Source of the DNA: Hawksworthiomyces lignivorus
Taxonomy: Eukaryota > Ascomycota > Sordariomycetes > Ophiostomatales > Ophiostomataceae
Assembly: GCA_002917075.1 (NCBI GenBank)
Contig: NTMA01000047.1
Coordinates: forward strand, 1 to 64,000
Direction: 5' to 3'
Length of the DNA: 64,000 nt
Of this stretch, positions 42,678 through 51,925 are shown piece by piece. The position numbers and the translations under genes are program-made. Position 1 is the first letter of the stretch. Each line of letters opens with the position of its first letter. Below the pieces are notes generated by a model. It was given only the letters and a program-made list of their open reading frames with translations. It had not been told where the DNA came from and ran no database searches.

Positions 42678-44953
42678 TCTGTTCTAGAGTTCCTCTGCTC
42701 TACCATATACCAAGAACGAACGTGCGAAATGATGAGAAACTGTATTCATACTTCAGACCGCTGCAGAATTAGGAAGCGGCAGCTCACTATAAATATACAT
42801 TTCACAAGAAATAGGGCTATATTGGAAGCGACGCATGGAGGGCATGAAAATCATTCTGGAGCTTCGCAAAAGTATTCCTCGGTACTACGTGAAGCGAAAA
42901 GTTGAGCTAGCTTAACCTATCCAGAAGCAGCTTTCACTATTGGTTGTATTGTTCACCGAGATGACCACTTTAGTATAGAAATACGTATTGGGTAGAATGG
43001 GGTGTTACATTATAAATCATCGTGGGTCTTACACGCTTCGTGGGAGACAGCTTCCTATCTAGAGTTTATTCTGCTCTTATTCCCACAAGCAGTTTCGAAC
43101 TAAAGCCTAAATAGTATGCGCAGGATTAACTAAGAAGACCTGTGGGCATAGGTAATGTTATGGTGGGTTCTCGGTATTGTCTGGGCATTTCTGGGCACTA
43201 CTAGGCATTTCTAGGCACGTCTGGGCATGTCTGGGCATTTCTAACCATGAGGAATCTTATCACGAAGATAGTCATCGTGAGAGCAGAGAAGAAGATTATT
43301 GGTCAGAAAAAAGGTTATTGTAAAGATCAAGTTATAGTTGATTTATGAACCCATAAGATCAAATTTGGTCAACATGATTCTTGGCCGCTGCTGGCCTCTC
43401 TTGGCAGTGAAAATTAATTGAGGCGATGACTTTATTTTAGAGTATGCGGCTTCAATGAACTTTGATTGGTGGCCTACAAGACCATATTCTAGGACATTAG
43501 CAAAAAAAAAAAGTCAGTCCTAGAGTGTCTCCCTTGTGCATGGCAAACTATTAAAGATCTATAAATGCTATTACCCAAGGGGATTGCTATGAATCCGTCA
43601 CCTTTGGCTATAAAGCGGAAAAAAACCTAGGAATGCTAACACATCCGTCTAAAAGATAGATACATCACCTAAGAAATTGTATCGTATTTGAAGTATACAC
43701 AAGACTTGGCATTTATATTGCTTTATTACTACTTTTTGGTTAAGTTATTTGATTTATTTTTTATAATTCAATGAGCTTCAAATAATTCTTTTCCGTAAAC
43801 ATATTTTATAAATTTTCTTTAAAAAAGTAAATAAAAATAACATTAGAAATCCAGAAAATAAGGAAAAGAAACATGTTATTTGTAGGTTCAGTGAGAATTC
43901 ACAAAGGATTACAGGTGTCTAGTATATGAGACAAAGTTGCAACTGTTTTGATTGTATACATGCGGAGATCCTGCGAAGTGCGGTAGAAGAGTGGGGGATT
44001 TGTTATAGAGTTAGTCTGCCCCCTCTCACCATCTAGACATTATAAGCACTGCTCAACAACATCTTCCGTGTATGGGATACTCGAAAAGACGCATTTACTG
44101 GGTCAATTGTTGCGCGGGCCTAGGTCAAAATTTTGAGAGACTGAAGGAGACTACGTCAGATTGCCGTGGTAAAAATTGGTCACAGTTAACAATATGACCT
44201 ATGATTAGGCGGTGAGATGGTACGCAGGTAGCTACTGATCAAGCGTGTCTTGTATTCTGCCGGCCTGTGTACCCCGCTGGTATTCAACACGCGCCTTTGA
44301 AGTAATACACACGCGCACAAATAGCTGTTTTTTTTGCTCCCATTGTCGGATTTTACGGTCCGTAGCGAATCACTCTCATCTAAGTTGCCCTATTCTCCGT
44401 GACGCGGTCGCGTGACTCAGGGTTGCACAGTCAGTCCTGTCATCCGCATTGGTGACGTAGCTTCAATGCTTGCTCTGTAGAAATCTAGGATACAGGTCTA
44501 TCAGAGCAAGCCTCACCCAACCTCGCATTTTTCTTTTCTCTTTCTTTTATTTTTTTGGGGGGGGGGGAGGGGCTGGGGTGGTTGCAGTGTCATTCTTTGG
44601 CCAATATGCTTCAGCTGCTTGGTATTGTACGTAGCTGCAGGCGGTGTGGTTAAATAGTGGCAGAATAGAGAAAGCTTGGTGCAGGAAGCCCCTGAGTAAG
44701 GTGCAGGCTATACCTAAATGAGAAATAGCTCGTCTCTTTCTACACCTACATCTTACGATAATCACGGAATGTGGCCATCCGCGACTTCGACTTAATCACT
44801 ATACACGAATGGAGGTGGCGAAGATACAGACAACTAGCAACCTGCCAACAGAAATTTCCTTTGCTTCCCACATTGTATAAACTATTGTTTGAGAACTTCT
44901 TCCATCTTGCTTCCTCTCTCTCACGCGTCTCGAACCGCAACACCTCGTTTCTA
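42678..44953. other. 2.3-kb AT-rich spacer
   Basis: No gene is seen. It holds a short tandem repeat (43180-43242) and, before the SDR gene, a pyrimidine/G-run stretch (44530-44570: TTTCTTTTCTCTTTC then a run of ten G). Possible promoter elements of the SDR are not identifiable by eye. Confidence 0.45.
43180..43242. repeat. 10-bp tandem repeat, about six units
   Basis: Six imperfect units of the type TCTGGGCATT (variants with TCTAGGCAC and GTCTGGGCAT) follow head to tail. Minisatellite-like, not coding. Confidence 0.8.
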
Positions 44954-46066
44954 ATGGACAATGTCATCGTCATCGGCGGCATCGTTGCCGCGGCCATTGG
45001 TCTACTCACACTTGGAATTCCTCTATTCCTAGCCGAGTACTTCCCTTGGCGGCTACTTTGGAAGCAGCGAAGCGGTCGGCCCACTGTGCGGACGACTTCC
45101 TACGCGGGACGGACAGCGCTGGTTACCGGCGCTAATGGCGCGTACGGCTCGCGGGCGGCGACGCTTTTTGCGCAGCACGGAATCGAGACGCTGGTATTGG
45201 TCGATGTGCACGACTGCGAGGGTGTGAAAAAGCAAATTGAGGCGGAGTTGCGTACGCAGGGCAAACCGGTGCCGATAATTTTGGTGTGGCAGATCGATAT
45301 GATGACATTTGCGGGCTGCCAGAAGCTGGCTGTTCACGCGCGTGCCCTAGCGCATCTTGACCACGTGCTATTAACTGCCGGCATACTAGCCTTCCACCGA
45401 CGCGAATCTCCCGAGGGCTGGGAGACCAGCGTCCAGGTCAACTTCCTCTCAACCGCGCTTATCGCGCTGCTGCTGCTGCCATTGCTGAAGTCCTCTCCCA
45501 GCAATTCAGAGCCACCTGTGTTAACCTTTGTTACTTCCTTTGGCATCTACCCGTCGTCCTTCACTATGGGTTTGCCCCGGTCTGAAGCCGACTCTTATTT
45601 GCGTCGTCTCAGTACAAACCGCGACGGTATGGAACAGGCCCATCAATACGGCCGTTCCAAGGGCCTACTGCTCTACTTCGCCCGCGAGCTTGCCGCCCGC
45701 ACCGCCCATGCAGCTCAAGCCGGCCGCCTTGGTCGTCCTGTCACTATCACCAGTGCTGATCCTGGCTCTGCCTGGACTCCCTTGACGAATCCCAACCAGA
45801 GCAAACTTATCCCACGCCTCATCATGAATATCAGCGCTCGCGACCCTATCTTTGGTGCTGCTGCTCTTGTCAACGGCGCATCTGCACCAGCATCTGCCAG
45901 CGGCCAGATTTTACATGACTTTGACTCCGCTTCTTATCCGCCATTTATGAACCGTGCGAGCGGTCGCATCGCTCAGAAGCGTGTCTGGGACGAATCGCGC
46001 CGTGAGTTCGAAGCCAAGGTGCCGGAGGTGGCGACTGTGTATGCGATGCTAGAAGAAGACAAATAG
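44954..46066 (+). CDS. Membrane-anchored short-chain dehydrogenase/reductase
   Basis: A single exon of 370 residues. MDNVIVIGGIVAAAIGLLTL is an N-terminal membrane anchor. The Rossmann motif TALVTGANGAYGSRAA begins near residue 53 and the catalytic YxxxK is in QYGRSKGLL. VNFLSTALIALLLLP is the usual Asn-containing helix, and ADPGSAWTPL is the post-catalytic loop. It looks like the retinol-dehydrogenase/WW-oxidoreductase-like fungal SDRs; the substrate is unknown. The reading frame is open 61 codons further upstream (44771), but the internal ATG is preferred because it sits directly before the anchor. Codon use is more GC-rich (GCG, GCC, CTG) than in neighbouring genes. Confidence 0.85.
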   Translation: MDNVIVIGGIVAAAIGLLTLGIPLFLAEYFPWRLLWKQRSGRPTVRTTSYAGRTALVTGANGAYGSRAATLFAQHGIETLVLVDVHDCEGVKKQIEAELRTQGKPVPIILVWQIDMMTFAGCQKLAVHARALAHLDHVLLTAGILAFHRRESPEGWETSVQVNFLSTALIALLLLPLLKSSPSNSEPPVLTFVTSFGIYPSSFTMGLPRSEADSYLRRLSTNRDGMEQAHQYGRSKGLLLYFARELAARTAHAAQAGRLGRPVTITSADPGSAWTPLTNPNQSKLIPRLIMNISARDPIFGAAALVNGASAPASASGQILHDFDSASYPPFMNRASGRIAQKRVWDESRREFEAKVPEVATVYAMLEEDK

Positions 46067-46703
46067 AGGGTGTAAGAAGAAGCCACTGATATATTTGTGA
46101 TTTCAAATTTGTCAGATTCGACAACGAAAGCAGTAAGGCATGGGAGTCGGCTCTGCAGTTTTTGGCCCCGAGAAAGTAACGCACTGAAGAAAACTGCATA
46201 GTCAATAAGAACGTCTCAGAATACGTCCAGTTGTGGGCATTATTTAATACAAAAACCATATAGTCTCGTGGCATTTGAGACTAATTTAACTTCTTGCATT
46301 ATCTCCAGGAGTTCATTTTTTTAGTCAACTTTACTGAATTTAGCATATTGGCGTCAGAGCTTTCCTCTTTCCACTACAGACTAAGCGAAAGTCTTGAATG
46401 TGAGACTGTTGGCGCACTAATAAGAGGTCCCTGATACACAGATCAATATGTATACCATGTTTATGAGAAGTGACAAATCAACCGGAAGCTGTACCTAAAT
46501 TCCTCTGCTTTCTAATATCGACAGTATCATAAAGTTTAAAAACATTTAATGAACATATTTGGTAGTGTGTGATAAGTAGATTAAAGATTCATAGGTAGTG
46601 ATATATTAGAGCCTGGCGGCAAATCAAGCTTTACCATTTGAAGGAATGAATTGGCGGAAGATCTATGAAGCAAATCTAGGTGACGTTCACTGCGCGGTTG
46701 CCC
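46067..46703. other. Convergent spacer, no gene seen
   Basis: This 637-bp AT-rich gap lies between the stop codons of the SDR and the quinate-type dehydrogenase. No coding or repeat signal. Confidence 0.5.
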
Positions 46704-47615
46704 CTATGGAGTGATAGTTTTATCCGCTAATGCATGAGCCTCTAGTTGATTAAAAGCCTCCTCTTCTATTTCATCCGATATTTCTTCTGCTGTCCAGAGC
46801 TTCCATTGGGCCTTGAGCTGGTGTCCAACGACCTGAACACCATCTACTGTCGTCCAATCAAACTTCCGAGCAATTTGTAGGTTTGTAGTTATCTTAGGGT
46901 GGTAGCACATGTCCAATACAACACCATCAGAGCCACTACCTCGAGACATGAAATCAGTTAATATCTCCCTCGCTTCGATCTCCATGGGGGTACGAGCTGG
47001 AAAATCAGGTACCGTGCTAACCACATAGGAAGGGACTTCCAACGATTTAGCCATTCCGACAGTCTTGATATGAATGAGTTTTGGTTTCAACTCAGTTTGG
47101 TAATAAGAAGCATCTAAAATTAAAGACGCAACTTCTTCCTCATCACGATTCACAATGTAAACAGTTGTCAGGGCTAACTCCGCGATGAATGTGTAGAGAG
47201 CGGCTCTGCTTGCCCCTCCAGCGCCATATATCATTCCAATAGTGGCACTGTTTTGTGGTCGGACACGTAAAAGAGGTATTTTGATCCCAATCCAGTCAAC
47301 GTTTGTTCCAACGAGGTCTCCGTTCGGTGATAGATATACCATATTGCAGGCTCTCATAATGTCAACCATGTTGTCCACCTTGTCGAGATAAGGGATTATC
47401 GCCGTCTTCCATGGCATAGTGACAATTCCGCCAGCAAAATCGAGAGCCCGAAAGGCATCGACAACTTTTTGGATAGTCTCAAATTCGCAAAATTCCAAGC
47501 GCCATGGTTTTTTCAGTTGTGTAGCAATATAGTTGTGAACGGATGGAGAGATAGAGCCTCCGCCGGGGGCCCCTGCAATATACAGGCGTTGCCTTTGCGC
47601 ATCCGTAGATCCCAT
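46704..47615 (-). CDS. Quinate/shikimate dehydrogenase (QutB-like)
   Basis: A single exon of 303 residues. The substrate-binding half reads YIAGAPGGGSISPSVHNYIA and DFAGGIVTMPWKTAIIPYLD, with the catalytic Lys of MPWK, then RACNMVYLSPNGDLVGTNVD ending in Asp. The nucleotide-binding half has GMIYGAGGASRAALYTF and TVYIVNRDEEEV. GHQLKAQWKLWTAEE closes the domain. The family oxidises quinate or shikimate with NAD(P)+. The fungal-type motif order matches QutB/qa-3 more than the AROM shikimate dehydrogenase. Its neighbours are a QutR-like repressor and QutA-like activator in the same cluster. Start at 47615 gives MGSTDAQRQRLYIAG; an in-frame ATG lies 24 codons upstream. Confidence 0.85.
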   Translation of the reverse strand: MGSTDAQRQRLYIAGAPGGGSISPSVHNYIATQLKKPWRLEFCEFETIQKVVDAFRALDFAGGIVTMPWKTAIIPYLDKVDNMVDIMRACNMVYLSPNGDLVGTNVDWIGIKIPLLRVRPQNSATIGMIYGAGGASRAALYTFIAELALTTVYIVNRDEEEVASLILDASYYQTELKPKLIHIKTVGMAKSLEVPSYVVSTVPDFPARTPMEIEAREILTDFMSRGSGSDGVVLDMCYHPKITTNLQIARKFDWTTVDGVQVVGHQLKAQWKLWTAEEISDEIEEEAFNQLEAHALADKTITP

Positions 47616-48830
47616 TCCTATATGATGTGTATGGTTCGGCAACGCAGAAAGAAAAATAACAAATCGAGAGTGAAAGGAAGGTGTCAAAAGGCTCTAAGTC
47701 ATATATACGATGAAACGAGAATCAAATTTCCCTCCCAAGTGTTCTGATGTAATCGGGCGCAAATAATAAGCTTAATAATTATTTTATATAAAAATACCAG
47801 TGTGTATGACAGTCACTTGAGAGATAGTGGAAATGTGAGAGCTATATTCAGTAGTAAGGGAACGAAAAATTGTTGTTCTGACAGTTTATTTTTCTCAGGT
47901 GGTCCCACTGTAATTGCATGAACGCATACTCTACGTAGCCCCAAAATTGAAGCGGTAGATTAAAATATCCGGAGAGTCAATTTTTAGTAGATCCGGGCCG
48001 GACTATACCCGGAAAGTGTCTCGAAGACTAGCAAAGTAGTCATATATGAAAATATGCAATTAGTCCCATTTACCTATTTCTGTAGAATAGATAACAGCGA
48101 AATAAGACGTACATCTCATGGCCAGCAGGCATGGTATCTGCTTGAATTCTTCATGCCATAGTTCGAGTAAATACTACGAGTGCACTTTTGTACAAGGCAT
48201 GTTCGAATCTATGTAGAAACTACGGCGGCTCAGAGAGATGGCATTTTAACTGTGATTTGGTTTCTAAAAAAGATACAAGCTGACTTCAAGTGCAATGTGT
48301 CTAGAAACTGCTGCTGAATGGCAGCATTTCTAATAAAATAAACACAAGTTTGCCATGAGTTTCACCATCTAGGCATACGATTTTACTATTATTGATTTCA
48401 GGGCAACAAAATCCAATATTTAATTTCCCATATGTGACAGGTTTGAGCAGTATTTGCCGCTACTAGGATGATAAGAATTTGTCTTAAACTGGATAAAAAT
48501 GAACGAATACACCGATTTGTTCTGAGAGCAGCTGAGGCTGCAGTGTTCCTTTTAAACAGCATGTCGTATTGTGAAAATTTTAGAAATTGATATACATCGT
48601 AAGACGATGTCATAGCTTCAACCTAAGCACGGGGCATTGCGCATAAAAGATATTGTGGTCTTAGTTACATTCACCATTCTAACAGATGTCGATACGCTTA
48701 ATATTTTATAGAATGCTCACTTAGAATTGATATTACCGTTTTACTTTATAGATAGGTGCAATGAGGATGGCTTACATATTTTTGCGTAGAGTGGCTCATG
48801 AAGAACCTTGCTCGTCTTAAAAAGATCCAA
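47616..48830. other. AT-rich spacer, promoter of QutB-like gene
   Basis: The 1.2 kb contains no recognised gene; an open frame at 48398-48613 has no motif. The left end must carry the QutB-like promoter and the right end the 3' end of the SDR. Confidence 0.45.
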
Positions 48831-49903
48831 TTAGCACTAGAGACGGTTAGTATTGATGGTATTGTCATAAGACTTGGACGAGTTCCACTAACATATTGTC
48901 CGCCATCAACTCTAAGCATCATGCCACTAGAGAGTATGAGTTAACAAATTGTTTTTCTTTTCTTAAGAAATAGATGTCGATGTATACATACGTCTGGAAA
49001 TCATTGAAGTAAGGACTGGCAAAATATAGACACCCCTTAGCAATGTCCTTCGGCGTAACCATACGCTGAACAGGCGCTTCAGTTGCTTGTTTCTTAGCCA
49101 TTTCGGGGGTAAATTCAACGCCCACAAAATCAGATACTAATGCCGTAGCGCCTAGAGATGGTGAAATTCCGTTGACACGAACTCCACGATCAGAGAACTC
49201 GGCTGCTAGGCTCCGTGTCAAAAGATCCACGGCTCCTTTGGTGGCATTGTAATACATGAGGCCAACAGTAGGCTTGGATGTAACACAAGATGAGATATTA
49301 ATTATGCTACCACTGTGTTGCTTCAGAAAATGAGGCATAACAGCATTGACCGAATGGTATATACTCTTGACGTTGATATCAAAAATGCCTTTAATTTCAG
49401 ACAAGTCAGTGAGTCTTTATACGAAGATTGAGTAGATGGCCAGTTTAGATGCACTAACGGTCATATTCCGTCTCTGTGACACAGAGAGACTCTTTCAGGC
49501 GGTATGTCCAGCCCGCATTGTTGACTAAGATATCAATCTTTCCAAATTGAATGATAGCCTGATCCACGGCAGACTTCCAGTCGGCTGCCCTTGTGACATC
49601 CGTCTTAACAAAAATAGCTGTATTTCCTGCATTTTTGATGAGGGTTGTCACGCTAAGAAGAGTTAGATTGAGCAACATTATTCCATAAAGCGCAACACTT
49701 GCCGTTCACCACCCTCTTGGTTAATATCAAGAATGAGGACTTTTGCACCTTCCTCGGCGAAGAGTAAGGAAATACCCTCTCCAAATCCTGAGCCATGGGT
49801 TAGATAAAAGGGGTATCAGTTTTGGGATATGGAATTGATGCATACCGCTTCCCCCTCCGGTGACGAGAGCAACGAGGCCATCAAGTAACCTTTTCGGAGA
49901 CAT
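48831..49903 (-). CDS. Classical SDR (3-oxoacyl-reductase/polyol dehydrogenase type)
   Basis: Six exons can be joined in phase: 49903-49846, 49787-49697, 49652-49459, 49388-48992, 48926-48893 and 48836-48831, giving 259 residues, the classical SDR size. ALVTGGGSGFGEGISLLFAE is the cofactor motif, KIDILVNNAGWTYRL the NAG motif, INISSCVTSKPTVGLMYYNA the Ser and Tyr of the active site (YNATK), and MMLRVDGGQY the C-terminus. The last exon is only six nucleotides (TGC TAA), joined across a 56-nt intron with donor GTTAGT, branch ACTAAC and acceptor CTCTAG. Reading through this intron would instead add a 48-residue tail not expected in the family. Substrate unknown; location in the quinate-like cluster suggests a polyol or hydroaromatic alcohol. 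Confidence 0.85.
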
Positions 49904-50560
49904 AACGAGCGTGTATCAACAACCTTCCTAGACCGATGATAGGATAGTTATAAATAATGTATATTTGCAGTATGGTTATACAGAACTTCGCTCCGGAAAA
50001 CCTTAAGATCAGATGCTCTTGTTGTTTGACTTCGATTAATGATTCCAGTTAAATTTACGTTGATCGATGAATATAGTCACTAGAATTTGATTTATTCATT
50101 AACACAGACGTTGGTCTCAGTGCTTAAGTTGGGGACCAGCATGGGAAACACTAGGAGCGGTTTGATGAAAGAAAGCTCCCGGTCTTCCATATCAACACCA
50201 AAAGATTGGCGTGACAATACCCGTCTTTCTCAAAATTCAATCCTATTCTTCTGGCTAAAGAATATTTCCGTCTCCGGTTAGCTTTGACCTATATCCGCCT
50301 CCATAATTGACTAGCTTCTCTAATTTCCGAAGTATGCTGTGATTGATCCTTTTCGCACTAAGACGGCACCTACATATTCTCACTCTGCAAAAATGCTAAC
50401 AAGATGCCATAACAAAGATAAGCTGAACAAAAAATATCAACTCATTATTTGTGCTACACTGGACTCTTTTTGAATATTAATTCTAGGCGTTGCACAGTCT
50501 ATCTAAAATTGCACAATTATTACGTCACATAAGAAATACCACAGAGCACTTCTGTCAACT
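49904..50560. promoter_or_regulatory. Divergent promoter between SDR and Gfo/Idh/MocA gene
   Basis: A 657-bp spacer between two divergent start codons. I looked for a palindromic GGRTAA-N4-TTATCC-like quinate-activator site and did not find a perfect one. Confidence 0.5.
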
Positions 50561-51828
50561 ATGGCACTAGAAAAGACTACGATAACTCGCTGGGGACTTA
50601 TGGGTATGATGAAAAATCTATTTTGATCGGTGCGAAATTTTATACTAATGGACTTCTTCGTACAGCTACAGGTGACATTGCCAGAACCTTCGCCTTGGAT
50701 CTCCTGATTGAACCTACTACAAGAGGAACATATGATATCCGCCATGTAATTACTGCTGTGGCATCAAGTACATCGAAAGAGTCTGCGGAAAAGTTCATCG
50801 ACAAATATGTCGCTCCAGGACAGTCTATCGAGCTACAAGTCACGCCTCATGGGTCCTACGAGAGCCTCGTAAAAGATGATGATGTGGACATAGTCTATAT
50901 CGCAAGTCCACACTCTCATCACTTCCAGAACTGCATGCTAGCAATGGAGAATGGCAAGTCGATTCTATGCGAAAAACCACTCACGGTGAATGCAGAGCAA
51001 GCTAAAATTCTATACGAGACTTCCAAGAAGAAAAACTTATTTCTGATGGAGGGAGTCTGGACACGATACTTTCCTTTGTGTCGTACAGTGCGCAAGTATA
51101 TTCAGGATGGCCTTATCGGCGAGGTTTTGCGCGTGTATGTTGACAATTCTACGGGTGTTGACGTATCAAACCTAGACCCTACCCATCGATATCTAGACAA
51201 GGACCTTGCAGGAGGTGCTTTACTAGACATTGGCGTTTATCCTATCTCGTGGGTCTTCCAGATTTTATACCATACACGAGAGCCTGCGCAGCGAAAGAAA
51301 CCGAGTCGTATTCTGGGGATGCTTACCTACGAGGAAAATTCTGGAACCGACCAGATGGTCTCCGCAATTTTAGAATTTCCATCTTCTGCACCATTCGGCG
51401 TGCGGCCAGCCCATGGGATCATGGTAACCTCTATGATCATCTCCAATGACCCAGATGACTCACGATCATCGGGTGCAGTAGTGCGCATTCAGGGTCTAAA
51501 GGGGGAGATTCAGATTCATGGACCAGTACATAGGCCTGAATGGATTAAGATTATTCCTAGGATTCAGACGAACGAACCGTATTCATCATACGAGACAAGG
51601 GAAATACACTTTGATATTCCAGCTGGTGGCCATGGTATGTTTTGGGAGGCCGATGAAGCTGCCCGATGCATCAGAGATGGAAAACTGGAGAGTGAAATCA
51701 TACCCTGGGAAGAATCAATCACTATGATGGAAGTAGTGGACAATATCCGAGCACAGGCCGGATATACATTTCCCGCTGATATTGAGTCCACAGAATATCC
51801 TCTTCAGTTGAAGAGGAAGACAGCATGA
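50561..51828 (+). CDS. Gfo/Idh/MocA oxidoreductase (dihydrodiol/xylose dehydrogenase-like)
   Basis: Two exons, 50561-50603 and 50666-51828, flank a 62-nt intron (GTATGA...TACAG) and give 401 residues. The splice rebuilds the Rossmann start RWGLMATGDIARTFALDL. DDVDIVYIASPHSHHFQNCM, GKSILCEKPLTVNAEQAKIL (the EKP lysine) and GALLDIGVYPISWVFQILYH (the C-terminal domain Asp) follow. The size and the ending resemble fungal dimeric dihydrodiol dehydrogenase/NADP-dependent D-xylose dehydrogenases. The reaction is NAD(P)-dependent oxidation of a sugar or cyclic diol; the true substrate is not known. Ends 97 bp before the stop of the QutR-like gene, tail to tail. Confidence 0.9.
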
Positions 51829-51925
51829 GGCAATTGAATCACCGAGAAGAATTGGATAATAGGTTTATCTTATGCATCTCAGCAGAAATAAGTTATCGGC
51901 AGTACATTCAGGTACTCATCAGCCA

